Source: Micromonospora sp. MP36
Lineage (GTDB): Bacteria; Actinomycetota; Actinomycetes; Mycobacteriales; Micromonosporaceae
Assembly: GCF_008119785.1 (NCBI RefSeq)
Contig: NZ_VSFA01000015.1
Location: forward strand, 45,001-109,000
Reading direction: 5' to 3'
DNA length: 64,000 nt
Below the pieces are notes generated by a model that was not told the origin of the DNA, did not search any database, and saw nothing but the letters and a program-made list of their open reading frames with translations. Both the position numbers and the translations under genes were made by a program. Below, one piece after another: positions 44,357 to 53,917 of this stretch (positions are counted from its first letter, which is position 1; each line of letters begins with the position of its first letter).

Positions 44357-44866
44357 TCAGCCCGCGACGACCCGGTTGGTGAAGGCGGCCAGGTTGGCCA
44401 CCGCCCGGTCGATCCGCTCCTGCAGGGTCAGCGTCTCCTCCCGGCGGACCAGCCGCATCTTCGGCTGCCGCTTGCCCCGTAGGTAGAGCGAGCAGGCCAG
44501 ATCGGCGCAGAGGTACTCGCCGACGGTGTTGCCGTTGCGCCCGGCCGCCCCGGCCAGGGGCGCGACGAACAACGCCACCCCCGACGCGGTGTGGTCGGTG
44601 AGGCAGATCCGGCACATGCTCGACCGCATCGTGCTCGGCTTGTACGCCTCGGGCCGCCGCAGCACCACGCCCGTCGGTCCGTCCTCGCCGGGCAGGACCA
44701 GCAGCGCCCGCAGCGGGGCACCCGGGTCGGTCCAGCCGAGGAAGTCGAGGTCGGCCCAGGGGATGGTGCCCTCGGCGAAGGCGGCGGGCAGCCGGATCCG
44801 GCTCGCCTCGCCCTTGCTGCAGTTGACGAAGGACTTGCGGATGTCCTTCTCATCGAGTGGTTGCAT
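44357..44866 (-). CDS. FBP-domain (FusB-like, EF-G-binding C-terminal type) protein
   Basis: This is a 169-residue protein that begins MQPLDEKDIRKSFVNCSKGE. It carries a treble-clef zinc-binding region with MCRICLTDH and EYLCADLACSLYL, and ends in a helical stretch (LTLQERIDRAVANLAAF). This matches the FBP/FusB C-terminal family. In staphylococci FusB binds EF-G and protects it from fusidic acid; actinobacterial members are untested, so ribosome-associated function is inferred only. It is convergent with the transporter operon. Confidence 0.83.
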   Translation of the reverse strand: MQPLDEKDIRKSFVNCSKGEASRIRLPAAFAEGTIPWADLDFLGWTDPGAPLRALLVLPGEDGPTGVVLRRPEAYKPSTMRSSMCRICLTDHTASGVALFVAPLAGAAGRNGNTVGEYLCADLACSLYLRGKRQPKMRLVRREETLTLQERIDRAVANLAAFTNRVVAG

Positions 44867-44946
44867 TCCGGGGAAGCTAACCGGGCCTACGTTCGCGGTC
44901 AGCCGATTTTCCGCGCCGGGAACGAGGGCGTGTTGTGTGCCTCACG

Positions 44947-45153
44947 TCAGGGCGGCGCGGGCGGAGCCCACGCCTGCCCGTCCGACACCTCCACGGTCCG
45001 CCACGTCGGCTCCTCCTCGGTGGGTGAGGTGTCCGGAGCCCGGGCATCTTCGTCCGTCATCGCGTCGTCCGGCTCGGCCGAGAGGTCCCGGCGCCCGGCG
45101 CGCTCCGGGCGGCTCCCGGCCTCCGGCTCCCGGTCCTCGAAGTGGTGCTGCAC
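44947..45153 (-). CDS. Possible small acidic protein
   Basis: A 68-residue frame starts at GTG 45153 after a purine-rich GGGGAGGGGAAG. It begins MQHHFEDREPEAGSRPERAG (initiator shown as M) and is rich in glutamate, aspartate and proline (TSPTEEEPTWRTVEV). No domain is recognised. The strong ribosome binding site and high third-position GC argue for coding, but the short length leaves doubt. Confidence 0.45.
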   Translation of the reverse strand: MQHHFEDREPEAGSRPERAGRRDLSAEPDDAMTDEDARAPDTSPTEEEPTWRTVEVSDGQAWAPPAPP

Positions 45154-45421
45154 GTCGGGCTTCCCCTCCCCGTAGACGTGAACCGCGTGAACCCGTCAAC
45201 CCCTGCCCCCACCCGGGCTCGATCCTCACGGCATACCCGGCCGCGCCGCATGGACACGACAGGGCGTGCACGAGATGCCCCTCACGGCAGCCCGGACGTC
45301 CGGCGCCGTCCTCGGAATTTCCGACAAGCAGCGGCAAAGGGGGCAGGCTGACGACGGGGTCAGCCCACTCGAAAGGTCGAAGCCGCACCGGCCCGGCGCG
45401 TCTCCAGCGGCCGGCAGCGGG

Positions 45422-46273
45422 TCAGAACAGCGTCGACGGCCCGACCGGCGCCTGCTCGGGCAGCGGCTCCACCTCGGGCAGGCGTGCCCGGATCTGGTCG
45501 TGGAACCTGCGCGCGAGGTCGGGCGCGTCGGCGTTGTCCGGAGTGTGCACGAACACCGTCGGCGACCGGCCCTCGCGCAGCCAACCGGTCACCACGTCGA
45601 GCCACGGTTGCCAGCCCTCGACCGTCCGCGCCGGGTCGTCCCGGCCGAGGTAGCGGACGATCGGCCGGTCGGTCAGCGCGCGGGTGCGCAGCGGCGTACG
45701 CGGCTTGCGGGTCCACGCCTCCCGTTCCGCGTCACTGGTCGGCCGGGTGCGGAAGAAGGCGGTGGTGTCGAAGGGGATCCACTCCGCGCCGACCCGGTCC
45801 AGCGTCTCCTCGAGCGCGCGCACGGCCCGGGGGTCGTCGAAGAAGGCCGGGTGGCGGACCTCCACGGCGTACCGGTGGGCGGTGGGCAGCCCGCGCAGGA
45901 AGCGGGCGAGGGAGGGTACGTCGGCAGGGCCGAACGAGCCCGGCAACTGGATCCAGAGGGCGTGGGCCCGTGGGCCGAGGGGCTCGATCGCGGTCAGGAA
46001 GCCGCGCAGCTCGTCCTCGGCGCCCATGAGCCGGCGTTCGTGCGTGACCGCCTTCGGCAGCTTGAGCACGAACCGGAAGTCGGGGTCGGTCTGCCGTGCC
46101 CACGTTGCCACCGTCTCTGGTGGCGGGGTGGCGTAGAAGGTGGTGTTGCCCTCGACCGCGGTGCACCAGCCGGCGTAGGCGCGCAGCCGCTCGCCGGCTG
46201 GCAGCGGGTGGGCCAGGAACCGTCCCTGCCAGGACCGGTGCGTCCACATCGCACACCCCACGTGCAGGCGCAT
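45422..46273 (-). CDS. DUF72-family protein (YecE-like)
   Basis: This is a 283-residue TIM-barrel protein of the DUF72 family. The hallmark N-terminus is HVGCAMWTHRSWQGRF, followed by AYAGWCTAVEGNTTFYATP, FVLKLPKAVTH, ALWIQLPGSFG, YAVEVRHPAFF and FVHTPDNADAPD. ATG 46273 has an excellent GAGGAGG ribosome binding site; the frame continues to 46345 without support. No biochemical role is established for the family, although a metal-dependent hydrolase fold has been suggested. Confidence 0.9.
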   Translation of the reverse strand: MRLHVGCAMWTHRSWQGRFLAHPLPAGERLRAYAGWCTAVEGNTTFYATPPPETVATWARQTDPDFRFVLKLPKAVTHERRLMGAEDELRGFLTAIEPLGPRAHALWIQLPGSFGPADVPSLARFLRGLPTAHRYAVEVRHPAFFDDPRAVRALEETLDRVGAEWIPFDTTAFFRTRPTSDAEREAWTRKPRTPLRTRALTDRPIVRYLGRDDPARTVEGWQPWLDVVTGWLREGRSPTVFVHTPDNADAPDLARRFHDQIRARLPEVEPLPEQAPVGPSTLF

Positions 46274-46385
46274 CCGGTCCTCCTCGCGGCTCGACGGCTG
46301 GGTCGCCACATTCCGCCGCCGCCCGTGACGAGCCCGGTCTGTCACGGGACGACGGCGGTACCGGGACGGCCGGCGTGCGGACCGG

Positions 46386-47603
46386 TCACCATTTGTCCCA
46401 CGGGATGGTCCAGTCGCCGACGCCGTCGGTGAGCGTCATCGCTCGCGGGGTGTTGCGTACGTCGACCACGTCGCCGAGCCGGAACGTGTCGTAGAACCAC
46501 CGGGCGTGGGCCGGCCCGACGTTGATGCAGCCGTGCGAGGTGTTCTGGTTGCCCTGGGCGCCGATGTTCCAGTCCGCCATGTGGACGAACTCGCCGGAGT
46601 ACGAGATCCGCAGGCAGAGCTGGATGACCTCGTCGTAGTAGTTGGGGTCCTTGGGGTCGGTGACCCCGTAGCTGGCCGAGGTCATCCGGTGCGAGGGCTC
46701 GCGGGTCATCACCACGTGCGGGCCGGACCGCGTCCAGTAGCTGACAGTCTCCCCGTTCGCGCCCGTGGTGGTGCCGCCCTTGCCCATGCTGATCGGGATG
46801 TCCCGCACCACCTTGCCGTCGATGTACACCTTCATCCGGTGGGTACGGGCATCGGCGATGGCGATGCGGGACGGGCCGATGGTGAAGTCCGTGCTGGCGT
46901 TGGAGCCGCCGTAGACACCCTGGCCGAGGTTCTGGCCGAAGAGGTTGACCTTCACCGAGATCTTCGTGCCGGGAGTCCAGTACTTCGCGGGCCGCCAGTG
47001 CGCGTTGCGGCTGTCGATCCAGCGCCACCGTCCCTCCACGGCCGGCGTGGTCTGCACCAGCATCGCCTTCTCGGCCTCGGCGCGGTTCTTGACCGGCTTG
47101 CTGAAGTTGACCATCACCGGCTGACCGACCCCGTACGTGCCGCCGGCCCGGAGCGCGGTCAGCGCGTTGGCCTGGAACGTGACGCCGGCGACCCCGGACG
47201 GTTTGACGGTGCTGAAGGTGCACCGGTGCTCGGTCACGGTGCCGGCGGAGTCGGCCGCCGTCACGGTGACCGTGTACGTCTTGCCGTAGGCCAGCTTGCC
47301 GGTCGACCGCCAGATCTGGTCGTCGCCGAGCTTGCCGGCGACGGACTTGCCGCCCGTGGCCACCGAGACGCCCTTGATCGTGCCGCCCTCGGCCGCCACG
47401 ACGACGTGCTCCAGCGGTGACACCTTGGTGGCGTCGGCGGCCGGGGTCACGGTCACCCGCACCTTCGGCGCCGGGGCGTTCGCCGCGGCCGGACCGGGCT
47501 GCGACCACGCCGCGCTGGACGGCGACTTCTGGCTGCAACCTGCCGTCACCAGGCCGGCCGTGACGCCCAGACCGGTGGCGATCAACTTTCGACGACTGAT
47601 CAT
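46386..47603 (-). CDS. Lipoprotein L,D-transpeptidase with Ig-like domains
   Basis: This 405-residue wall cross-linking enzyme forms 3-3 links between meso-diaminopimelate residues in peptidoglycan. An N-terminal signal with RRK and lipobox VTAGC anchors it to the membrane. Two immunoglobulin-like domains follow (about 45-130 and 135-250), then the YkuD catalytic domain with RTHRMKVYIDGKVVRDIPIS, FVHMADWNIGAQ and the catalytic cysteine in TSHGCINV near residue 358. Architecture and length match mycobacterial LdtB-type enzymes. It lies downstream of the AnmK-MurQ operon on the same strand. Confidence 0.93.
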   Translation of the reverse strand: MISRRKLIATGLGVTAGLVTAGCSQKSPSSAAWSQPGPAAANAPAPKVRVTVTPAADATKVSPLEHVVVAAEGGTIKGVSVATGGKSVAGKLGDDQIWRSTGKLAYGKTYTVTVTAADSAGTVTEHRCTFSTVKPSGVAGVTFQANALTALRAGGTYGVGQPVMVNFSKPVKNRAEAEKAMLVQTTPAVEGRWRWIDSRNAHWRPAKYWTPGTKISVKVNLFGQNLGQGVYGGSNASTDFTIGPSRIAIADARTHRMKVYIDGKVVRDIPISMGKGGTTTGANGETVSYWTRSGPHVVMTREPSHRMTSASYGVTDPKDPNYYDEVIQLCLRISYSGEFVHMADWNIGAQGNQNTSHGCINVGPAHARWFYDTFRLGDVVDVRNTPRAMTLTDGVGDWTIPWDKW

Positions 47604-47748
47604 CGCGTTCCTCTCCGCCGGGAGAGTACTTGCCGGCGGCCCGCCGCGCGAGGGTCGGGCGGGTGTATCCGCCTCGGCGTTTCGCCGACCTCACGGCGGG
47701 CCCGCCCGAGCCTGCTGAACGGTGCGGCTACCCGGTCACGTCGACGCG

Positions 47749-48921
47749 TCAGCCGGCACCGGTGAGCCGCAGCGCGGTGGGCGCGGCGGCCACCGGCGCG
47801 GGCAGGCGCAGCGGGCCGGCGCCGGGGACGATGGCGCCGAGCACCCGGGCGCCGGTCGCGCCGGTGCACGACGGCACCGTGGCGGGCAGGCCGTGCGCGG
47901 TGTGCCAGCCGATCAGCGCGAAGGCGATCGCCTCCTTGGTGTCGGCCGGCGCGCCGAACTCGTCGGCGGTGGTGACCCGCACCCCGGGCAGCTGCTCCCG
48001 CAGCATGTCCATCAGCGCCGGGTTGGCGCAGCCGCCGCCGGAGGCGACGAGGGTGTCGGCCCGGTGGCGGCGTACCTGATCGGCGACGGTCTGCGCGGTG
48101 AGCGCGGTGAGCGTGGCGGCGACGTCCGCGTCCGACAGGCCGGGGCGCCCCGCCAGCGCCGACTCCAGGTATGCGGCGTGGAACAGCTCCTTGCCGGTGG
48201 TCTTCGGCGGGTCGAGCCGGTAGTACGGCTCGGCGAGCAGTTCCGCCAGCAGGCCGTCGTGCACCCGGCCGGCGGCGGCGAGGCGGCCGTCCTCGTCGTA
48301 GCGCAGCCGGCCGCCGCTGGCGCGTACGACGGCGGCGTCGATCAGCGCGTTCGCCGGCCCGGTGTCGTAGGCCACCGGGCCGCCGCCACTCGGCCGCAGC
48401 ACGGTCAGGTTGGCGATGCCGCCCAGGTTGAGCGCGGCCGGCCGGCCCGGCAGGCCGGACAGCAGCAGGACGTCCATCAGGGAAACCAGCGGTGCGCCCT
48501 GGCCGCCGGCGACCACGTCCCGTACCCGTACGTCGGCGACCACCGGAACGCCGGTGCGCTCGGCGATCCAGGCCGGCTGCCCGATCTGCAGGGTGCCCCG
48601 CACCTCGCGTCCCTGCACCCAGTGGAAGACGGTCTGCCCGTGTGAGCAGATCAGGTCGACCCCGCCGGCCCGCCCGGCCGCGCCGGCCGCCACCTCGGCG
48701 AACGCCTGACCGATCAGCGTGTCCAGCTCGCACGCCTCGGCGAAGGTCAGCGCCGCCGGGGGCAGCGCGCGCATCAGCCGGACCCGCAGCTCCTCCGGGT
48801 AGGGCGCACTGTCGGCGTATGCGACGGTGCCGTGCAGCACCCCGTCGCGCAGGGTGAAGTCGACGGCGGCGACGTCGATGCCGTCGTGGGAGGTGCCGGA
48901 GATCATGCCCAGCACCCTCAC
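47749..48921 (-). CDS. anmK: Anhydro-N-acetylmuramic acid kinase
   Basis: This 390-residue kinase converts 1,6-anhydro-MurNAc to MurNAc-6-phosphate in peptidoglycan recycling. Family motifs are [12 protein letters not shown] at the N-terminus, [54 protein letters not shown] and the ATP-site [16 protein letters not shown]. The GTG start (48921) overlaps the MurQ stop in a GTGA, so the two recycling steps are made together. The C-terminus is proline/alanine-rich. It is unusual only in lying second in the operon after murQ. Confidence 0.93.
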   Translation of the reverse strand: MRVLGMISGTSHDGIDVAAVDFTLRDGVLHGTVAYADSAPYPEELRVRLMRALPPAALTFAEACELDTLIGQAFAEVAAGAAGRAGGVDLICSHGQTVFHWVQGREVRGTLQIGQPAWIAERTGVPVVADVRVRDVVAGGQGAPLVSLMDVLLLSGLPGRPAALNLGGIANLTVLRPSGGGPVAYDTGPANALIDAAVVRASGGRLRYDEDGRLAAAGRVHDGLLAELLAEPYYRLDPPKTTGKELFHAAYLESALAGRPGLSDADVAATLTALTAQTVADQVRRHRADTLVASGGGCANPALMDMLREQLPGVRVTTADEFGAPADTKEAIAFALIGWHTAHGLPATVPSCTGATGARVLGAIVPGAGPLRLPAPVAAAPTALRLTGAG

Positions 48922-49823
48922 GGGCTCGCCTCCAGGGCCTTGCGCAGCCGGCCGCCGCTGGCCGCCAGCCGCTGGCGGGGATCCGCCCCGTCGACCGGGC
49001 CGTCGAGCATCAGGATCGCGGTCTTGACATCCAGGTCGGCGCGGTCGAGCGCCGCCTCCGCCTCGGCGCGGGGCGCCCCGGTGACCCGCCGGATGATGCG
49101 CACCGCACGGTCGCGCAGCTTGGCGTTGGTCACCCGCAGGTCGACCATCAGGTTGTCGTACGTCTTGCCCAGCCTGATCATCGAGATCGTCGAGATCATG
49201 TTGAGGACGAGCTTCTGCGCAGTGCCGGCCTTCAGCCGGGTTGAGCCGGCCAGCACCTCGGGGCCGACGGGCACCTCGATCGCCTGGTCCGCGGCGGCGC
49301 TCAGCGGGGTGTCGGCGTTGCACGACAGGCCGACGGTCAGCGCGCCCCGCTGCCGGGCGGCCCGCACCGCCGCCAGGACGTACGGGGTGCGGCCGCTCGC
49401 CGAGATCCCGACGACCGCGTCGGCGGCCGTGATCGCGCAGTCGGCGATCGCCTGCGCGCCGGCCGCCTCGTCGTCCTCGACCCCCTCCTGCGCCGCGAAC
49501 AGCGCCGCGGGGCCACCGGCGATGACGGCGCGCACCAGCTCCGGAGGGGTGCTGAACGTCGGTGGGCACTCCGACGCGTCGAGCACCCCCAGCCGGCCGG
49601 CGGTGCCGGCCCCGACGTAGAGCAGCCGCCCGCCGGCCGCCAGCCGGTCGGCGATCCCTTCGATGGCCGGCACGATCTGCGGCAGCGCGGCCCGCACGGC
49701 GCCGGGCACGGTGGCGTCCGCGTCGTTCATGACCGCCGCCAACTCCGCGACCGAGGCGGTGTCGAGGCCGGCGTACCGATCGTCGACCTGTTCGGTCAGC
49801 AGGTCACCCAGGCGATCCGTCAT
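48918..49823 (-). CDS. murQ: N-acetylmuramic acid 6-phosphate etherase
   Basis: This is a 301-residue etherase that removes lactate from MurNAc-6-phosphate, giving GlcNAc-6-phosphate. It has a SIS domain with [19 protein letters not shown] and PTFSTPP, the active-site region [16 protein letters not shown], and [16 protein letters not shown], all hallmarks of MurQ. ATG 49823 overlaps the stop of a DppC remnant (ATGA). Together with anmK it feeds recycled muropeptide sugars into amino-sugar metabolism. A promoter lies about 100 bp upstream. Confidence 0.93.
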   Translation of the reverse strand: MTDRLGDLLTEQVDDRYAGLDTASVAELAAVMNDADATVPGAVRAALPQIVPAIEGIADRLAAGGRLLYVGAGTAGRLGVLDASECPPTFSTPPELVRAVIAGGPAALFAAQEGVEDDEAAGAQAIADCAITAADAVVGISASGRTPYVLAAVRAARQRGALTVGLSCNADTPLSAAADQAIEVPVGPEVLAGSTRLKAGTAQKLVLNMISTISMIRLGKTYDNLMVDLRVTNAKLRDRAVRIIRRVTGAPRAEAEAALDRADLDVKTAILMLDGPVDGADPRQRLAASGGRLRKALEASP

Positions 49824-49921
49824 GCGTTGCGTCCACTTCTCGGGTCGAGGGCGTTGCGGAGCCCGTCGCCGAGCAGGTTGAGCCCGGCCCGGGCGCTGGC
49901 CGTACGCCCGGCGACCGAGTA
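49820..49921 (-). pseudogene. C-terminal scar of a DppC/OppC peptide permease
   Basis: In the frame ending at TGA 49820-49822, the 33 codons upstream of murQ read YSVAGRTASARAGLNLLG, then DGLRNALDPRSG. NLLGDGLRDALDPR is the near-invariant end of DppC/OppC permeases. A stop codon lies immediately upstream and no start is available, so this is a non-translated scar. The ATGA coupling to murQ survives, showing that murQ was once downstream of a peptide or muropeptide ABC transporter. Confidence 0.65.
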
Positions 49922-49947
49922 TCACGGGGGCCGCGGAGTGCTGTCAA
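49918..49947 (-). promoter_or_regulatory. Promoter for the murQ-anmK operon
   Basis: On the minus strand, TTGACA (49947-49942) and GATACT (49923-49918) are separated by 18 bp, close to the sigma-70-type consensus. It lies just ahead of the DppC scar. AT-rich AACTTTCTTCA and GGAAACT elements upstream may bind a regulator such as an RpiR-type protein (speculative). Confidence 0.55.
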
Positions 49948-50015
49948 CAGTTTCCAACCCGTGGCGATGAGATGAAGAAAGTTGCCAGGCGTGGGAACGC
50001 CCCGCCACGGACCGC

Positions 50016-50573
50016 TCAGCGGGTACGCGCGAGTGCCTCGACCTCGGCGAGGGTGGCGATCTGATCGCACTCCTCCGGCGTCAACTTGTTGATCAACGCT
50101 TTGGCCGCCTGGGCCTGGGCCGTGGTGGGCAGCTCACCGGCGACGAGGCCGGGCAGGAGCAGTTCGTAGCCGACCCGGGCCCGCGGCGTGTACCGCGCGC
50201 GGTTGCGGGCGACGGCGAAGGACACGCGGATGGCGTGCTCGTTGCCGGGCGGCACGTTCGGCCGGTCCGTCTCCCGCGCGGCGAAGCGCATGCCGTGGTA
50301 GAGGGCGCACCGGTGACAGGTGGCCGGGCCGCGGGTGAGCGTGGCTGCGCAGAACGGGCAGGTCAGCCGGTCGAGGGCGGCGTCGACCACCCGCCAGTCG
50401 TGCTCGTCGGGGCTGTCCGCCACGAGCCAGCCCAGCGCCGTCTCCTCCGACGAACCCGGGGCGACGTCCAGCTCAGCCAGCAGGCGCGCCCAGGCCAGCT
50501 CGAGTTCCGCCTCCAGCGCACCGATGGCCCGGGCCAGGGCCGGGCTGCGCCACGTCCACCGATGGTCGATCAT
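50016..50573 (-). CDS. Hypothetical zinc-ribbon protein
   Basis: This is a 185-residue soluble protein. The N-terminal helical half (ALARAIGALEAELELAWARL) is followed by a four-cysteine ribbon (CPFCAATLTRGPATCHRC, about 76-93) and a basic central section, ending in helices (AQAAKALINKLTPEECDQI). A zinc-binding role is inferred from the cysteines. ATG 50573 is chosen; ATG 50585 is four codons upstream. I do not recognise a named family. Confidence 0.65.
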   Translation of the reverse strand: MIDHRWTWRSPALARAIGALEAELELAWARLLAELDVAPGSSEETALGWLVADSPDEHDWRVVDAALDRLTCPFCAATLTRGPATCHRCALYHGMRFAARETDRPNVPPGNEHAIRVSFAVARNRARYTPRARVGYELLLPGLVAGELPTTAQAQAAKALINKLTPEECDQIATLAEVEALARTR

Positions 50574-50632
50574 GCCGCCCAGCATGCGCCCGCGCCGGAC
50601 GCCGCGACACCGGGTTTCGCCCCGCCCGCCGC

Positions 50633-51397
50633 TCAGGAGAAGTGCGTCCTGGGCCGGGCCAGTCGCTCCCCGTCGACGACCAGGTCGACCTTCTCGTTGT
50701 AGAAGGCGACCAGACCGGCGATCGGCAGCAGCGCCGCGGTGGGAAAGCTGTACGACCAGGCCAGGTCCGAGTGCACCGTGCCGTCGACCCGGACCGACCA
50801 GTAGTCGCTGGTCCGGCCCTTGTAGGGGCAGGCGGTCGTGGTCTCCGACGGGACCATGTGGCGGAAGTGCACGTCGGTGCGGTTCAGGTAGTAGCGAGTC
50901 GGCAGGCCGGTCTCGAAGACCAGCACCGGGCACGTCGACTCGGCCAGCACCGTACCGTCCAGCTCCACCCGTACGCGGCGCGCGGACCGCAGCGCGTCCA
51001 CCCGCGCGTACGGGTTGCGGGGATGCACGAACACCTCCTCGTCCTCCTCGAACCAGCCGTCGAGGGCGGCCCAGTCGAACCGGATCGTGTCCGCCAGCCC
51101 GGGCAGCGCGTCGTCCCCGTACCAGCGCGCGCACGCGGCACGGGTGGTCTCGCCGACCCGCAACCCGTGCAGCCGCGCGGTGCCGCGCCGCGACGGATCC
51201 GTACGCTGCTCATCGACGAGCAGGTCACGGTTCACGTCCGCGCTCGGAATGTAGAACTGCGGGTAGAACGGCCACTCCCACACGTACCGGGCCCGGGTGG
51301 TGTCCAGCACCGGCTCGGCGGCGAGGAACGCGCGGACCCGGCGCGGCACGGGCTCGATGTGGTCCACCGGGGTGATGGCCTTCGGATAGTCCGCCAC
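50633..51397 (-). CDS. DUF427-domain protein (duplicated)
   Basis: This 254-residue cytoplasmic protein is built from two DUF427 units. The first lies at about 20-125 (RVRAFLAAEPVLDTTRARYV and YPQFYIPSADV). The second is clear at the end: RVRVELDGTVLAESTCPVL, YLNRTDVHFRHMVPSET, CPYKGRTSDYWSVRV and VAFYNEKVDLVVDG. GTG 51397 is preceded by GGAGGACCT. Function is unknown; the fold may bind a small ligand. Confidence 0.87.
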   Translation of the reverse strand: MADYPKAITPVDHIEPVPRRVRAFLAAEPVLDTTRARYVWEWPFYPQFYIPSADVNRDLLVDEQRTDPSRRGTARLHGLRVGETTRAACARWYGDDALPGLADTIRFDWAALDGWFEEDEEVFVHPRNPYARVDALRSARRVRVELDGTVLAESTCPVLVFETGLPTRYYLNRTDVHFRHMVPSETTTACPYKGRTSDYWSVRVDGTVHSDLAWSYSFPTAALLPIAGLVAFYNEKVDLVVDGERLARPRTHFS

Positions 51398-51633
51398 AGG
51401 TCCTCCACTGCTGGCTCGCGTCGGGCACCGGTTCAACGATTGACGTGCTGCGCGTGGCGTGTGACCTGAGGCACCTTCCAGCCGACCGGGAATGAGATCA
51501 GCGGTCCGGTGATTTGGTGGCAGGTGTGACCGCCGCACAAGTTCTCCGCCCAGGTCCGGACGGACGTGGCCCCGCGACCGCGACCGTCGACACCATCCAG
51601 ACACCCACCCCGCCCCAGCTTTCCGGTGACCTG

Positions 51634-52857
51634 ATGAGCACCCGGCAACGGCTGCGCCTCGTCCTCGTCCTCGGCTCGCTCATCGCCATCGGGCCGCTGA
51701 CCATCGACATGTACCTGCCCGCGCTGCCGGCCATCACCACCGACCTGCAGACCACCTCGGCGGCCGTCCAGCTCACCCTGACCGGCACCCTCGCCGGCCT
51801 CGCCCTCGGCCAGCTGCTCATCGGCCCGCTCTCCGACGCGGTGGGCCGGCGCAAGCCGCTGCTCGCCGGCATCGGGCTGCACATCGTGGCGTCCGTGCTC
51901 TGCGCGATCGCCCCGAACATCGGGATCGTCGGCACCCTGCGCGTGCTGCAGGGGCTCGGCGTCGCCGCCAGCTCCGTGGTGGCGATGGCCGTCGTCCGCG
52001 ACCTGTTCAGCGGTGCCGCCTTCGCCCGGCTCTTCTCCCGCCTGATGCTGGTCATGGGCGTGGCGCCGATCCTGGCCCCCACCCTCGGCAGCGGGCTGCT
52101 GCGCTGGTCGGACTGGCGGGGCGTGTTCATTGCCCTCGCCGTCTTCGGCGCCTTGCTGGTCACCGTCGCGGCGTTCGGGCTCGCTGAAACCCTGCCGCCC
52201 GAGCGCCGCCGCCGCGGCGGCGTGGCCGCCACCGTGCGGGACTACGGCGCGCTGCTGCGCGACCGGACGTTCGTCGGCCTCGTGCTGGTCGCCGGGCTCG
52301 CCATGGCGGCGCTCTTCGCCTACGTGGCCGGGTCGTCGTTCGTCTTCCAGCAGCAGTACGGGCTCGACGAGCAGCAGTTCGGGATCGCCTTCGGCGCCGG
52401 CGCCGTCGGCCTGATCACCGCCACCCAGCTCAACGTGCGTCTGCTGCGCCGGTACTCGCCGCAGCGGATCCTCGTCACCGCGCTCGCCGTGGGCACGGCG
52501 GCCGGACTGGTGCTGCTCGCCGTCGCCGCCACCGGCTTCGGCGGTCTCGCCGCCATCCTCGCCTCGCTGTGGGTGGTGCTCGCCGCGGCCGGGCTCGCCA
52601 TGCCGAACGCGCCCGCCCTGGCGCTGTCCCGCCACGGCGAGGCCGCCGGCACCGCGGCGGCCCTGCTCGGCGCGGTGCAGTTCGGCGTCGGTGCGCTGGC
52701 CGCGCCGCTGGTCGGCGTGCTCGGCACCGGCAGCGTGGCGATGGCCGCGGTGGTCGCCGGCGGCATGGTCGCGGCGATGGCCGTCCTGCTCGTGGTGGTC
52801 CGGCCCGCCCGGCTGGCCGAGGTCGAACCCGCCGCGGTCGCCGTGGCCGCGCACTGA
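51634..52857 (+). CDS. Bcr/CflA-type multidrug MFS transporter
   Basis: This is a 407-residue proton-driven efflux pump with twelve predicted helices. Family motifs are PLTIDMYLPALPAI in helix 1, GQLLIGPLSDAVGRRKPLL (motif A) and GVAASSVVAMAVVRDLF. The helix 5-6 region includes MGVAPILAPTLGSGLL. ATG 51634 is chosen; a GTG at 51514 would add about 40 hydrophilic residues. Typical substrates are chloramphenicol, bicyclomycin or other small hydrophobic compounds; none can be assigned. Confidence 0.9.
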   Translation: MSTRQRLRLVLVLGSLIAIGPLTIDMYLPALPAITTDLQTTSAAVQLTLTGTLAGLALGQLLIGPLSDAVGRRKPLLAGIGLHIVASVLCAIAPNIGIVGTLRVLQGLGVAASSVVAMAVVRDLFSGAAFARLFSRLMLVMGVAPILAPTLGSGLLRWSDWRGVFIALAVFGALLVTVAAFGLAETLPPERRRRGGVAATVRDYGALLRDRTFVGLVLVAGLAMAALFAYVAGSSFVFQQQYGLDEQQFGIAFGAGAVGLITATQLNVRLLRRYSPQRILVTALAVGTAAGLVLLAVAATGFGGLAAILASLWVVLAAAGLAMPNAPALALSRHGEAAGTAAALLGAVQFGVGALAAPLVGVLGTGSVAMAAVVAGGMVAAMAVLLVVVRPARLAEVEPAAVAVAAH

Positions 52858-52912
52858 TCGGACGCCGGCTGTTCACCACCTGACCGGCGCCCGCCGGATA
52901 GGGTCGGGCGTC

Positions 52913-53842
52913 ATGCGAACCAAGCAGGAGCTGGGGGCGGCCATCCGGCGGGAGCGGCGCGCGGCGCTCGTCGTCAACGCCCACTCCCGCCGGGGCCGCC
53001 AGCTCTACGAGGGCGCCCGGTCGCGGCTGCTGGCGGCCGGGTTTTCCCTGCTCGGCGCGGACCCGGTCGACCGGCCCGGCGAACTCGAACAGCGCCTCGC
53101 CGCGGCCGCCGACCTCCGACCGGACCTGCTGGTCGCCGGTGGCGGCGACGGCACCATCGGCACCGCCGCCCGGCTGCTCGCCCACCGTGACATCGCGCTC
53201 GGCCTGCTGCCGCTGGGCACCACCAACAATTTCGCCCGCACGGTCGGCATCCCGCTCGACCTCGACGCCGCCGTCGGGATCCTCACCGGCGGCAAGGTAA
53301 TCGACGTCGACCTCGGCCTCGTCGGGAACATGCGGTTCACCAACCACATCGGCGTCGGCCTGTCCGCCGACGTGATGCTCCGGACGCCGCCGCGGCTCAA
53401 GCGGGCCGCCGGCCGGCTCGCGTACCCGCTCACCGCCCTGGCGCTGCTCACCCGGCACCGGCCGCTGCGCGTGACCGTGCGCGCCGAGGCGCGCACGCAC
53501 GAGTTCGTCACCCACCAGTTGTACGTGGCCAACGGCGGCCACCAGGCCGGCCGGCCGATCACCGCCGACGCCAACGCCGACGACCGGCTGCTGGTGGCGT
53601 ACCCCGTCGGCGGGCCGGCCCGCCGCGGACTGCTGCGCGACACCGCCCGCAACGCCGCCACCGGGCACCGCCGCACGCTCGGCGACCACCCGTTCCTCGC
53701 CGTCCGCCAACTGTGGTTGGAGACCGACCGGCCCGCGCCGGTCGAGGTCGACGGCGAACTGTACGGCGAGACACCGATCCGGATCGGCCTGGACCCGAAC
53801 GCGCTGCGCATCATGGCCGCCGCGGACAGCCCGGACCGCTGA
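52913..53842 (+). CDS. Diacylglycerol kinase-like lipid kinase
   Basis: This is a 309-residue DagK/YegS-type protein. The catalytic core is intact: ALVVNAHSRRGRQLY, LLVAGGGDGTIGTAARLL and LLPLGTTNNFARTVGIP, with the C-terminal beta domain ending PVEVDGELYGETPIRI. In the family it phosphorylates diacylglycerol or related lipids using ATP at the membrane. ATG 52913 is the start; it lies 55 bp after the MFS gene on the same strand and may be co-transcribed. Confidence 0.9.
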   Translation: MRTKQELGAAIRRERRAALVVNAHSRRGRQLYEGARSRLLAAGFSLLGADPVDRPGELEQRLAAAADLRPDLLVAGGGDGTIGTAARLLAHRDIALGLLPLGTTNNFARTVGIPLDLDAAVGILTGGKVIDVDLGLVGNMRFTNHIGVGLSADVMLRTPPRLKRAAGRLAYPLTALALLTRHRPLRVTVRAEARTHEFVTHQLYVANGGHQAGRPITADANADDRLLVAYPVGGPARRGLLRDTARNAATGHRRTLGDHPFLAVRQLWLETDRPAPVEVDGELYGETPIRIGLDPNALRIMAAADSPDR

Positions 53843-53853
53843 GTGCCGCCGCC

Positions 53854-53872
53854 GGCCGGTCGGCCACCGGCC
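53854..53872. terminator. Weak hairpin after the lipid-kinase gene
   Basis: GGCCGGT and ACCGGCC form a 7-bp stem with a 5-base loop, between the 3' ends of the lipid kinase gene and the convergent small acidic gene. Confidence 0.35.
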
Positions 53873-53917
53873 TGCCTGCCGTCCGCGCGCTGCGCCCGCG
53901 GCGCGGTTTCCGGACGC

